From Flavobacteriales bacterium UBA3364 (GTDB lineage Bacteria > Bacteroidota > Bacteroidia > Flavobacteriales_F > PHOS-HE28): a stretch of DNA of 19,953 bases. The notes beneath the pieces were generated by a model that worked only from the letters and a program-made list of their open reading frames with translations, was not told the DNA's origin and ran no database searches. Both the position numbers and the translations under genes were made by a program. Positions within the stretch are counted from its first letter, which is position 1, and the number at the start of each line of letters is the position of its first letter. Below are positions 7,411-15,271 of the stretch, in pieces. The stretch is from positions 1 through 19,953 of the forward strand of contig DEQO01000054.1 in assembly GCA_002360495.1 (NCBI GenBank). Direction: 5' to 3'.

Positions 7411-8601
7411 TCACCCCTGCACCGCAGCGATCCCCGGCAGCACTTTCCCTTCCAAGTATTCCAGCATGGCGCCACCACCCGTGCTCACGTAGCTGATCTT
7501 GTCGGCCAGGCCGAACTGGTTCACAGCGGCAACACTATCACCACCACCGACAAGGGAAAATGCACCGTACGCTGTCGCATCGGCCACGGCTTCGGCAATG
7601 GCGATCGTGCCTTTCTGGAAGGGCTTCATTTCGAACACGCCCATGGGACCGTTCCACAACAAGGTGCGGCTGCGTTTCACCACAGTTGCGAATGCCTTGC
7701 TCGTTTCAGGACCGATATCCAGGCCCATCCAGCCATCGGGGATGGCGTTGGCGGAGCAGACATCCGTGTTGGCGTTCTCGGCGAAGGCATCGGCCACAAC
7801 GGCATCGGTCGGTAGATGCAGCTGAACACCCTTGTCCATGGCGCTTGCGAGGATCGTTCGTGCGGTCTCCAGCTGATCGTCCTCCACGAGCGATGTGCCC
7901 ACCTGCCCGCCTTGTGCTTTGATGAAGGTGAAGGCCATGCCACCGCCGACCACCACCTCGTCGCATTTGGAGATCAGGTTCTCCAGCACCTCGATCTTGC
8001 TGCTCACCTTGCTGCCACCGATGATGGCTGTCAGCGGGCGTTGCGGATTGCCGAGCACTTTCCCCACGCTGTCGATCTCGGCCTGCATCAGGTTCCCGAA
8101 GAGCTTGGCTCCGGGGAAGTATTTGGCCACGATGGTGGTGCTGGCGTGTGCGCGGTGGGCGGTGCCGAACGCATCGTTCACGTACACGTCACCCAACTGG
8201 CCCAGGGTCTTGCTGAACTCCTCGTCGCCGGCTTCTTCTTCCGGATGGAAACGCAGGTTCTCCAACACCAACACTTCGCCGGACTTCAATGCAGCGGCTT
8301 TTGCTTTTGCATCCGGACCGACACAATCCGTGGCGAATAGCACAGGCTTGCCCAGCAGCATTGCGAGGTGTTCGGCCACCGGTTTCAAACTCATCGCCGC
8401 ATTCACCTTGCCTTTCGGGCGACCGAGGTGGCTCATGAGGATCGCACTTCCGCCATCGCTCAGGATCTTGGTCACCGTGGGTACGATGGCGCGCGCACGG
8501 CTGTCGTCGGTCACCTTGCCGTTGGCGTCCTGGGGAACGTTGAGGTCCACGCGCACGAGCGCTTTCTTGCCGTTGAAGTCGAAGGAGGTCATGGTAAGCA
8601 T
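7411..8601 (-). CDS. pgk: Phosphoglycerate kinase
   Basis: Transfers phosphate from 1,3-bisphosphoglycerate to ADP, the first ATP-yielding step of lower glycolysis, in the cytoplasm. 396 residues, the normal bacterial length. The signature ALVRVDLNVP is at residues 14-23, substrate-binding MSHLGRPKGK at 56-65, then LENLRFHPEEE, and the C-terminal nucleotide motifs NGPMGVFE and GGGDSVAAV. The frame stays open upstream to 8688, but family N-termini align with MLTMTSFDFNGKKA, so 8601 is preferred; ATG 8592 is nearly as good and fits the TATTTTCG box better. It diverges from holB across a 122-base region rich in short repeats. pyk, the other ATP-producing step of lower glycolysis, is also in this window but far away on the other strand. 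Confidence 0.97.
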   Translation of the reverse strand: MLTMTSFDFNGKKALVRVDLNVPQDANGKVTDDSRARAIVPTVTKILSDGGSAILMSHLGRPKGKVNAAMSLKPVAEHLAMLLGKPVLFATDCVGPDAKAKAAALKSGEVLVLENLRFHPEEEAGDEEFSKTLGQLGDVYVNDAFGTAHRAHASTTIVAKYFPGAKLFGNLMQAEIDSVGKVLGNPQRPLTAIIGGSKVSSKIEVLENLISKCDEVVVGGGMAFTFIKAQGGQVGTSLVEDDQLETARTILASAMDKGVQLHLPTDAVVADAFAENANTDVCSANAIPDGWMGLDIGPETSKAFATVVKRSRTLLWNGPMGVFEMKPFQKGTIAIAEAVADATAYGAFSLVGGGDSVAAVNQFGLADKISYVSTGGGAMLEYLEGKVLPGIAAVQG

Positions 8602-8605
8602 GGCG

Positions 8606-8613
8606 CGAAAATA
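8606..8613 (-). promoter_or_regulatory. Candidate -7 box for pgk (TATTTTCG)
   Basis: On the minus strand 8613 to 8606 reads TATTTTCG, one base from the recurring TATCTTCG. It ends 4 bases before ATG 8601 and 13 before ATG 8592, so the leader would be very short or absent. Confidence 0.4.
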
Positions 8614-8647
8614 CCTCCTGCTGTCCAGTTGTTGCGGGTATACGACA

Positions 8648-8701
8648 GCGTGTTGCGTGTTCTCCGGGGTTGAACCCACGACCGCCAACGTCGTAACACG
8701 C
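8648..8701. promoter_or_regulatory. Operator-like repeat cluster between pgk and holB
   Basis: Within the divergent pgk/holB promoter region there is a tandem direct repeat of GCGTGTT (8648-8654 and 8655-8661), a perfect 11-base palindrome GGGTT-G-AACCC (8667-8677), and an inverted copy AACACGC (8695-8701). The arrangement could bind a regulator serving either gene or form a stem. It is a sequence observation only. Confidence 0.3.
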
Positions 8702-8710
8702 GACGCATTC

Positions 8711-8718
8711 TAACTTTC
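8711..8718 (+). promoter_or_regulatory. Weak -7-like box before holB (TAACTTTC)
   Basis: TAACTTTC is one base from TAnnTTTG and ends 5 bases before the GTG start of holB, in the same close spacing seen for several other genes here. Confidence 0.25.
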
Positions 8719-8723
8719 GCCTC

Positions 8724-9851
8724 GTGTTGTTCTCAAAGGTCATCGGTCACGCAACGCTGAAGGCGAAGCTCATCGGCAACATCCGAGAGGGGCGTGTAGC
8801 GCATGCGCAGTTGTTCATGGGGTCGCGAGGTGGTGGCAACCTGCCGATGGCACTGGCCTATACACGGTACCTCTTCTGTCAGGAGCGCGATGCTGCGGAT
8901 TCCTGTGGGCAATGCCCATCGTGCCTGCAGATGAACAAGCTCGAACATCCCGACCTGCACTTGATGTTCCCGATCTTCTTCACGGACAAGGTGAAGGTGT
9001 GCGAGCCGTTCACGGCCCAATGGCGCACGTCGGTGTTGGCCGAACCGTATCTGGACGTGGAACTCTGGCGCGAGCAGTTGGAGAGCGAGAACAAGCAGTT
9101 GCGCATGGGTGTGGACATCGCGCAGGAGATCCAACGGAAGTTGAGCCTGCGGTCGTTCATGGGCGGTTTCAAAGTGATGCTGATCTGGCTTCCAGAGCTG
9201 ATGGACGCCCCCGCGGCGAACAAGCTGTTGAAAGTGCTGGAGGAGCCGGAGCCGAACACGGTGTTCCTGCTGGTTTCCACGGATGCGGAGCAGTTGTTGG
9301 CGACGATCCTCAGCCGCGCGCAGTTGACCAAGGTTCCTGCATTGCGTCCAACGGACCTTGCCGAAGCCCTGCGGGAACGGTTCCCGGAATTGAGCGCCGA
9401 CGAATCCATGGCCATCGCCCTGCGCAGTGAAGGCGATCTGCTGGAGGCGGTGGAAATGGCGAACAAGGGCGAAGAGGAGCTCTTCGTCTTCTTCCGGGAT
9501 TGGCTGCGTTCGTGCTACAAGCGGGAAGTCGGCGCCGTGGTGGAGTTCGCAGAGGGTTTCCAGAAACTGGGTCGCGAACGGCAGAAATCGTTGATGAGGT
9601 ATGGCTTGTACCTGATCCGCCAGTGCGCTTTGCAGTGGCAAAGCGTTCCGGAACTGGTCCGTGTTCTGGGCCAGGAGCAGGAGTTCGTGCAGAACTTCAG
9701 CAAGCTCCTGAACCATGCCAACGCGGACCCGATCCGCCGCGAACTTGAAACCGCGCATCTGCACATCGAACGCAACGCCAACCCCAAGATCCTGTTCACC
9801 GACCTGAGCTACAGGATGATGGGGTTGTTACGGGCTACGGTGAACGCCTGA
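8724..9851 (+). CDS. holB: DNA polymerase III delta prime subunit
   Basis: Clamp-loader subunit of the replicative polymerase; it helps open the sliding clamp. 375 residues. The AAA+ region starts LFSKVIGHATLKAKL, with HAQLFMGSRGGGNLP in place of a functional P-loop (the Lys is lost, as expected for a non-hydrolysing delta prime). The zinc module has Cys 52, 61, 64 and 67, the same spacing as E. coli delta prime (50, 59, 62, 65). Further on are LMDAPAANKLLKVLEEPEPNT and STDAEQLLATILSRAQ, the sensor and SRC-like region (Cys is Ala here). The start is GTG 8724, supported because related proteins begin MLFS. It is first of the plus-strand run holB-ricT-gldH-PBP; a separate promoter box lies before ricT. 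Confidence 0.93.
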   Translation: MLFSKVIGHATLKAKLIGNIREGRVAHAQLFMGSRGGGNLPMALAYTRYLFCQERDAADSCGQCPSCLQMNKLEHPDLHLMFPIFFTDKVKVCEPFTAQWRTSVLAEPYLDVELWREQLESENKQLRMGVDIAQEIQRKLSLRSFMGGFKVMLIWLPELMDAPAANKLLKVLEEPEPNTVFLLVSTDAEQLLATILSRAQLTKVPALRPTDLAEALRERFPELSADESMAIALRSEGDLLEAVEMANKGEEELFVFFRDWLRSCYKREVGAVVEFAEGFQKLGRERQKSLMRYGLYLIRQCALQWQSVPELVRVLGQEQEFVQNFSKLLNHANADPIRRELETAHLHIERNANPKILFTDLSYRMMGLLRATVNA

Positions 9852-9875
9852 GCGCGGTCGCTGGACCGGTCGGCC

Positions 9876-9883
9876 TATCTTCG
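9876..9883 (+). promoter_or_regulatory. TATCTTCG box before ricT
   Basis: One of four identical TATCTTCG octamers in the window, 40 bases before the ricT ATG in the 72-base gap after holB. No TTG is found at the -33 spacing. Confidence 0.45.
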
Positions 9884-9923
9884 CACCTCGCCCAACCGAG
9901 TCAATGGGCACAGGCACAAGGAA

Positions 9924-11432
9924 ATGGCGTGTACAGGATGTAGTAGTGGTGCAGATGGGAAGCCAGCTGGGTGCAAGAGCAACGGCTACTGCAGCACCAG
10001 CGGTTGCAACAAGCTGGGCGTTTTCGATTGGCTCACCGGCGTTCCCATTCCTGGCGGCCAACAGCCGTTCGATGGTGTGGAAGTGCGTTTCAAGAATACC
10101 CGCAAGGCTTTCTACCGGAATACCGGCCTGCAATTGATGCCCGGCGATCTGGTGACCGTTGATGCGGCTCCCGGTCATGACATCGGCATGGTGAGCCTGA
10201 CCGGAGAGCTTGTCCGTGCCCAAATGGAGCGCAAGAAGGTGAGCGGCGAGACCTTTGATCTGCGAAAGGTCCTGCGCAAGTCGACGCAAGAGGATATCGA
10301 CCGTTGGCACGAGGCCCGCAAACAGGAGGATGGGACCATGCTGGCCAGCCGCCAGATGGTGCGCGATGCCAAGCTGGACATGAAGGTGACGGACGTGGAG
10401 TACCAGGGAGACGGCACAAAAGCCGTTGTGTACTACACCGCCGAGGACCGCATCGATTTCCGGGGCATCGTACGTACCATGAGCGACCGCTTCAAGGTGC
10501 GTGTGGAGATGAAACAGATCGGGTCCCGCCAGGAGGCGGGCCGCATCGGTGGCATCGGTAGTTGCGGCCGTGAACTGTGCTGCAGCACCTGGCTCACCGA
10601 TTTCCGCAGCGTGACCACCAGCGCGGCGCGGTACCAGCAACTCGCGCTCAATCCACAGAAGCTCGCAGGGCAATGCGGCAAGTTGAAGTGCTGCCTGAAC
10701 TACGAGCTGGACATGTACATCGAGGCGATCAAGAGCTATCCCTCGGCGAACGCGAAACTGAAGACCCAGCAAGGCATCGGTGCGCACCTGAAAACGGACA
10801 TCTTCACGGGAAAGATGTGGTACGGATTCAAGCAACCGGGCGGGCCGTTCATCATGGCCGGTTTCCCGATCGATACGGTACGCGAGATCCTCGCCCAGAA
10901 CAAGGCCGGTGTGGAGCCCGAAGTGGACCTGAACATGGTGGATCCGGCGGAAGAGAAGGTGAAGACCCCGGATTATGAGAACGTTGTCGGTCAGGACGAC
11001 CTGACCCGCTTCGATAGCAAGGGCAGGTCCGGCAACAAGAAACGGGGCCGTGGTGGACGTGATCGACGCGACCGACCGCAAAATGCCGGCGCATCACAGG
11101 GACAACGCGAGCAAGGTCCTCGTCCAGAAGGTCAAAAGGATCGTGGCCCTCGCCCGGAAGGACAGGGAAGAGGTGATCGTGGCCCACGTCCAGAACGCGG
11201 TCCAAGGCCGGAAGGACGAGGAGGTGGAGATCGTGGCCCTCGCCCGGAACGTGGCCCACGGCCGGAGCAAGGCCCACGACCAGAAGGGCAAGGGAGCGGT
11301 GATCGTGGACCTCGTCCAGAGGGTCATGGCGGAGACCGCAATCGGAGGAACAGGGGTCGCGGCCGCCGAGGTGGGGGAGATCGTCCTGCTGGCGGAGGCG
11401 GTGGCGAAGCGCCCAAACCACCCGTCGCGTGA
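9924..11432 (+). CDS. ricT: PSP1-domain protein of the RicT (YaaT) family with RG/GPRPE-rich tail
   Basis: Homologue of B. subtilis RicT, which works with RicA and RicF in an Fe-S-containing complex that affects RNA processing; the role in Bacteroidota is unproven. 502 residues. The N-terminus is Cys-rich (Cys 3, 6, 17, 23, 28, ending CNKLGVFDWL), as in phylum members. The PSP1 core covers about residues 50-260, with the conserved cysteines GSCGRELCCSTW (212-223) and GQCGKLKCCLNY (249-260), likely Fe-S or zinc ligands. Residues 370-502 are a low-complexity Gly/Arg/Pro tail with eight GPRPE units. MACTGC at 9924 fits the family start. The stop TGA overlaps the GTG of gldH (GTGA), so the two are likely translated in a coupled way. 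Confidence 0.93.
   Translation: MACTGCSSGADGKPAGCKSNGYCSTSGCNKLGVFDWLTGVPIPGGQQPFDGVEVRFKNTRKAFYRNTGLQLMPGDLVTVDAAPGHDIGMVSLTGELVRAQMERKKVSGETFDLRKVLRKSTQEDIDRWHEARKQEDGTMLASRQMVRDAKLDMKVTDVEYQGDGTKAVVYYTAEDRIDFRGIVRTMSDRFKVRVEMKQIGSRQEAGRIGGIGSCGRELCCSTWLTDFRSVTTSAARYQQLALNPQKLAGQCGKLKCCLNYELDMYIEAIKSYPSANAKLKTQQGIGAHLKTDIFTGKMWYGFKQPGGPFIMAGFPIDTVREILAQNKAGVEPEVDLNMVDPAEEKVKTPDYENVVGQDDLTRFDSKGRSGNKKRGRGGRDRRDRPQNAGASQGQREQGPRPEGQKDRGPRPEGQGRGDRGPRPERGPRPEGRGGGDRGPRPERGPRPEQGPRPEGQGSGDRGPRPEGHGGDRNRRNRGRGRRGGGDRPAGGGGGEAPKPPVA
11115..11321 (+). repeat. Eight imperfect GPRPE-coding repeats in ricT
   Basis: Codes for eight copies of GPRPE at RicT residues 398, 408, 420, 426, 438, 444, 450 and 462, spaced by 1 to 7 residues of mostly Gly, Arg, Gln and Asp. 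The DNA copies are near identical (GGNCCNCGNCCNGAA-like), so length variation between strains by slippage or recombination is likely. The alternate frames here also stay open because of the repeat and are not genes. Confidence 0.85.
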
Positions 11433-11914
11433 ACCGGATCCTTCTTGCTGGCGCGCTGCCGATCGTGCTGCTTACCGGCTGTTCCGAACCGCCCGTGTTC
11501 CAGGCCGACACCACTGTTCCGGAAGGATCATGGGACCGCTCGTTCAAGCCGGAGTTCGCCTTCGACATTTCCGATACCGTGAGCAAACACGATGTCTACA
11601 TCGATGTGCGGCACACAGGTGATTATCCGTTCAGCGACCTTTTCTTGTTCGTGGACCTGGAAGGGCCGGGTGGTCGTACGGCGCGCGATACCGTGGAGTG
11701 CCTCCTGGCCGACCCCTCCGGCCAGTGGTATGGCAAGGGGACGGGTTTCATTTTCGCCAGCCGCACGGAGATCAGCGCGAAAGTGCTTTACAAGCTGAAC
11801 AATAGGTTCCCCGCTTCCGGACGTTATGCCATCACATTGGAACAGGCCATGCGCACCGGGAAACTGGACGGCGTATTGGATGTCGGGATCAGCGTTGAAA
11901 GGTCGAGACAGTAG
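11429..11914 (+). CDS. gldH: Gliding motility lipoprotein GldH
   Basis: GldH-family outer-envelope lipoprotein, required for gliding in Flavobacterium johnsoniae but also found in non-gliding Bacteroidota. 161 residues. The signal peptide NRILLAGALPIVLLTGC has a perfect LTGC lipobox, with Cys 18 lipidated. The mature protein is beta-rich: SWDRSFKPEFAFDISDT, YIDVRHTGDYPFSDLFLFV, LADPSGQWYGKGTGF and KVLYKLNNRFPASGRYAITLEQAMR, the pattern of the family. The start is GTG 11429 within GTGA, overlapping the ricT stop. The neighbours ricT (upstream) and a class A PBP (105 bases downstream) are its usual company in this phylum. Other gliding genes (gldKLMN, sprA) are not in the window, so motility cannot be inferred. 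Confidence 0.9.
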   Translation: MNRILLAGALPIVLLTGCSEPPVFQADTTVPEGSWDRSFKPEFAFDISDTVSKHDVYIDVRHTGDYPFSDLFLFVDLEGPGGRTARDTVECLLADPSGQWYGKGTGFIFASRTEISAKVLYKLNNRFPASGRYAITLEQAMRTGKLDGVLDVGISVERSRQ

Positions 11915-12001
11915 ACCGGATGTGGGCTCCAAGCGTGTTGTCACCGACGCGGGCGGGAAAACTCTTCCCCCGGCACAGGTACCGTCGCACACCACAACGG
12001 A

Positions 12002-12009
12002 TAATTTCG
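12002..12009 (+). promoter_or_regulatory. TAATTTCG box before the penicillin-binding protein gene
   Basis: Fits TAnnTTCG and ends 10 bases before the ATG at 12020. The 105-base gap after gldH also holds a small GGGAA-N5-TTCCC stem (11955-11969) that could attenuate readthrough. Confidence 0.4.
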
Positions 12010-12019
12010 GCCGCCGACC

Positions 12020-14434
12020 ATGACCGCACCGGATCCACAGCCCAAGCGTAAACGCCGCCTGCTCTGGTGGGGCATTGTGCTTTCACCCGTCCTTGGATTA
12101 TTGGTCATGTTGGTGCTGGCTTCGAACAGCGACCTGCCCAGTACAGAGGACCTGGAGAATCCGCGCAGCGACCTTGCCACCGCGATCCTCTTCAGCGACG
12201 GCTCGCAGATGGGCCAGTACTACAAGGAGAACAGGATCCCGGTGGACTATGCGCAGATCAGTCCCAACGTGGTGCAGGCGTTGATCGCCACCGAGGATGA
12301 GCGGTTCCGCCAGCATAGTGGAGTGGATGTTCGTGGCACCTTGCGGGCTGCCGTGTTCCTCGGGAAGAAGGGCGGGGCGAGCACGATCACACAGCAGTTG
12401 GCCAAAATGCTCTTCACGGAGCGGGCCGATAATTTCTTCAAGCGGACCTTCCAGAAGTTCCAGGAATGGATCATCAGTGCGCGGTTGGAACGACAGTACA
12501 CGAAGGACGAGATCATCGCGATGTACTTGAACCGTTTCGACTGGATCAACCAGGCGGTGGGGATCCACAGCGCCGCGCGCGTCTACTTCAACACAACACC
12601 CGATTCACTGAAAGTGGAAGAAGCCGCCATGTTGGTGGGCATGCTGAAGAACCCTGCGCTCTTCAACCCGAACCGCGCCAGCAGGCAGGATACCGTGATG
12701 CACCGCCGGATGGTGGTGATGGACCAGATGCGGCGCAACGGCTTCATCACCACAGCGCAGTACGATTCGTTGAAAGCACTTCCGCTCGGGCTGAAGTTCC
12801 AACGCGTGGACCACACCGAAGGTCCGGCGCCATACTATCGCGAAGTACTGCGGGCCAAGCTGCAGGACCTTCTTGCATCCACCAACAAGGACGGCACGTT
12901 GCGCTATGCGAAGTCGGACGGATCGGCCTACGACATCTACACCGATGGGTTGAAGATCTATACGACCCTCGACAAGGACATGCAGCAATACGGCGAGTTC
13001 GCGGTGCGCGAGCATCTCGGCACGGAGCTGCAACCGGACTTCTTCAAGGATATCGCCAAGAAGAAGAACCGGCCTTTCGATTTCCGCGTGAGCCAGGAGG
13101 AGATCGACGGTATCCTTGACGCAGCGATGAAGCGGAGCGTGCGGTACAAAGTCCTCACCGGGAAGCAATGTGGGAACTGCGAAAGGCCGGTCCGCTACAT
13201 AGAGCAGGTGACGCACGAAGGGTCCAAGCACTATCACTGCCGACCGGACCTGGGTGGGTGTGATACCTATTGGCCGGTGGTGAAGGAGGAGGACATCCCG
13301 AAGGTGTTCGACACGCCGACCCCGATGCGTGTGTTCAGCTGGAAGGGCGAGATCGACACGACCATGAGCCCCATGGATTCCATCCGCTACTACAAGGCAT
13401 TCCTGCAAAGCGGATTGTTGAGCATGGATCCACACACCGGATTCATCAAGGCATGGGTCGGGGGCATCGACTTCAAGCATTTCCAATACGACCATGTGGA
13501 ACAAGCGCGCCGACAAGTAGGGTCGACGTTCAAGCCGTTCGTTTACGCCACCGCGGTCCGTGAGGGCATGGAGCCCTGTCGCGAACTGCCGAACCAGAAG
13601 GTGTGCTTCGACATGCCTCCCGGGCAGCCCGATTGGTGCCCGGAGAACAGTGATGCGGTATACGGCGGCATGGTGAACGTGAAGTTCGCACTGGCAAATT
13701 CCATGAACACGGTCACCGCATGGCTGATGAAGCAATACGGCCCACAAGCGGTCACGGTACTTGCGCGCCACATGGGTGTGAAGAGCCCGTTGGAGCCGGT
13801 GCCCTCGCTCTGTCTGGGCGTTGCCGACCTGACGTTGATGGAAATGACCGGGGCGTTCTCAAGCTTCGCGAACCAAGGCGTTTACATTGAACCGATCCTC
13901 TTCACCCGCATCGAGGACAAGAACGGCAACACCGTGTTCGATGTGACCCCGAACACGTACGAAGCACTGGACGAACGCACAGCCTACATCATGCTCGATA
14001 TGTTGAAAGGCGTGTGCGATGGCGCTTACAACCAGAGCACGGGCAAGACCGTGGGTACCGGTATGCGTTTGCGCATGGGCTGGGGCGCGCGCGCCAAATA
14101 CGGCAACATCAAATTCCCGACGGCGGGCAAGACCGGAACTACGCAGAACAACAGCGACGGCTGGTTCATCGGGATCACCCCGGATCTCGTTACCGGAGTG
14201 TGGACCGGGGCCGATGACCGCAGTGTCCGCTTCAGCAGCACTGACAAGGGACAAGGGGCCAACATGGCACTACCGATCTACGGATACTACATGAACAAGG
14301 TCTACGCCAACCCGAAACTGGAGATCGGCACCGGGGATTTTGAACGGCCGGAGGGTGACCTGGGTGTGGAAACGAACTGCCGCAACAAGGGCGCGGTGAG
14401 CGGGCCGGAGGAGAAGCCGGATTGGGGGAATTGA
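12020..14434 (+). CDS. mrcA: Class A penicillin-binding protein (PBP1A type) with a four-Cys insertion
   Basis: Bifunctional peptidoglycan synthase: glycosyltransferase plus DD-transpeptidase, anchored in the inner membrane. 804 residues. A basic N-terminus (KRKRR) precedes one membrane segment (14-34). The GT51 domain has catalytic Glu 92 in ATEDERF, GGASTITQQLAK (118-129), and RLERQYTKDEIIAMYLNRF. The transpeptidase has the active-site S502-TF-K505 in GSTFKPF, SMN (561-563) and KTGTT (704-708), so all catalytic motifs are intact. Between the two domains (about 384-414) lies an inserted segment with Cys 384, 387, 407 and 414 that looks like a zinc ribbon or disulfide knuckle. Cys 520, 530 and 540 may form further disulfides. 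Follows gldH by 105 bases with a TAnnTTCG box in between. Confidence 0.96.
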   Translation: MTAPDPQPKRKRRLLWWGIVLSPVLGLLVMLVLASNSDLPSTEDLENPRSDLATAILFSDGSQMGQYYKENRIPVDYAQISPNVVQALIATEDERFRQHSGVDVRGTLRAAVFLGKKGGASTITQQLAKMLFTERADNFFKRTFQKFQEWIISARLERQYTKDEIIAMYLNRFDWINQAVGIHSAARVYFNTTPDSLKVEEAAMLVGMLKNPALFNPNRASRQDTVMHRRMVVMDQMRRNGFITTAQYDSLKALPLGLKFQRVDHTEGPAPYYREVLRAKLQDLLASTNKDGTLRYAKSDGSAYDIYTDGLKIYTTLDKDMQQYGEFAVREHLGTELQPDFFKDIAKKKNRPFDFRVSQEEIDGILDAAMKRSVRYKVLTGKQCGNCERPVRYIEQVTHEGSKHYHCRPDLGGCDTYWPVVKEEDIPKVFDTPTPMRVFSWKGEIDTTMSPMDSIRYYKAFLQSGLLSMDPHTGFIKAWVGGIDFKHFQYDHVEQARRQVGSTFKPFVYATAVREGMEPCRELPNQKVCFDMPPGQPDWCPENSDAVYGGMVNVKFALANSMNTVTAWLMKQYGPQAVTVLARHMGVKSPLEPVPSLCLGVADLTLMEMTGAFSSFANQGVYIEPILFTRIEDKNGNTVFDVTPNTYEALDERTAYIMLDMLKGVCDGAYNQSTGKTVGTGMRLRMGWGARAKYGNIKFPTAGKTGTTQNNSDGWFIGITPDLVTGVWTGADDRSVRFSSTDKGQGANMALPIYGYYMNKVYANPKLEIGTGDFERPEGDLGVETNCRNKGAVSGPEEKPDWGN

Positions 14435-14442
14435 ATGCCGCC

Positions 14443-14467
14443 ACCAGCCCGTGGCCCGGCGGCTGGT
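14443..14467 (+). terminator. Hairpin after the PBP gene
   Basis: ACCAGCC and GGCTGGT flank an 11-base GC-rich loop, 8 bases after the PBP stop. No T tract follows, so termination is not certain. The rest of the 14435-14570 gap holds only the scoA box. Confidence 0.4.
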
Positions 14468-14545
14468 CGATACATGCGTCCGTAACCGGCGGTGATCACG
14501 GGTCCGTTGCTCCGGCCCGCTCCGTTTTCCCGTTCCTGAAGCGTC

Positions 14546-14553
14546 TATCTTCG
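14546..14553 (+). promoter_or_regulatory. TATCTTCG box before scoA
   Basis: Identical to the boxes at 9876, 17379 and 19530. It lies 17 bases before the scoA ATG. At the -33 region there is TTTT (14525-14528) rather than TTG. Confidence 0.5.
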
Positions 14554-14570
14554 TCGCTCTACACAACGGC

Positions 14571-15269
14571 ATGAACAAGATCGTGGCCAACGCGGATGCG
14601 GCCCTTGAAGGCATCCAGGACAACATGACCTTGATGGTCGGCGGGTTCGGCCTATGCGGCATTCCAGAGAAGAGTATTTCGGCCTTGGTGCGCAAAGGCG
14701 TGAAAGGCCTTATCTGCATCAGCAACAATGCCGGGGTGGACGACTTCGGTCTAGGCCTGCTGCTGAAGACCCGACAGATCAAGAAGATGATCAGCAGCTA
14801 CGTGGGTGAGAACGCCGAGTTCGAACGCCAGATGTTGAGCGGCGAATTGGAAGTGGACCTGATCCCACAGGGAACCCTGGCCGAACGCTGCCGTGCAGGT
14901 GGTGCAGGGATCCCGGCCTTCTACACCCCTGCGGGTTATGGCACCGAAGTGGCCGAAGGCAAGGAGACCCGTGAGTACAATGGCAAGATGTACGTGCTGG
15001 AGAACTGGCTACGCGCCGATTTCGCGTTGGTGAAAGCATGGAAAGGCGATCGTTTCGGCAACCTGATCTACAAACGGACAGCACGCAACTTCAATCCGAT
15101 GATGGCCATGGCGGGCAAGATCACCGTGGCCGAGGTGGAGGAGATCGTGGAGCCGGGGGAATTGGACCCGGATGCGATCCACACGCCGGGCATCTTCGTG
15201 AACCGGATCTTCAAGGGGGAAGGGTATGAGAAGCGCATCGAGCAACGCACGGTACGCAAACGCAACTGA
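14571..15269 (+). CDS. scoA: 3-oxoacid CoA-transferase subunit A
   Basis: Alpha subunit of succinyl-CoA:3-ketoacid CoA-transferase, which moves CoA from succinyl-CoA to acetoacetate (ketone-body and amino-acid catabolism). 232 residues, normal for the separate bacterial subunit. The family signature 1 is seen at residues 17-32 (DNMTLMVGGFGLCGIP), followed by CISNNAGVDDFGLGLLL, LIPQGTLAERCRAGGAGIPAF and IHTPGIFVNRIF near the end. The start ATG 14571 follows a TATCTTCG box. The stop is 2 bases before scoB, so the two form a transcriptional and probably translational unit. The substrate could also be butyrate- or acetate-type acids; sequence pattern favours acetoacetate. Confidence 0.95.
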   Translation: MNKIVANADAALEGIQDNMTLMVGGFGLCGIPEKSISALVRKGVKGLICISNNAGVDDFGLGLLLKTRQIKKMISSYVGENAEFERQMLSGELEVDLIPQGTLAERCRAGGAGIPAFYTPAGYGTEVAEGKETREYNGKMYVLENWLRADFALVKAWKGDRFGNLIYKRTARNFNPMMAMAGKITVAEVEEIVEPGELDPDAIHTPGIFVNRIFKGEGYEKRIEQRTVRKRN

Positions 15270-15271
15270 TC

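Noticed and set aside
9904..10137. Alternative ATG at 9904 closer to the TATCTTCG box
   Set aside because: It is out of frame with ricT and codes a 77-residue product with no features; ricT starts at 9924 with the family-typical MACTGC.
11050..11622. 190-codon plus-strand frame over the ricT tail and gldH
   Set aside because: The repeat DNA keeps more than one frame open. The product (VALARK, VAHVQN repeats) is a frame-shifted reading of the GPRPE units and has no start context.
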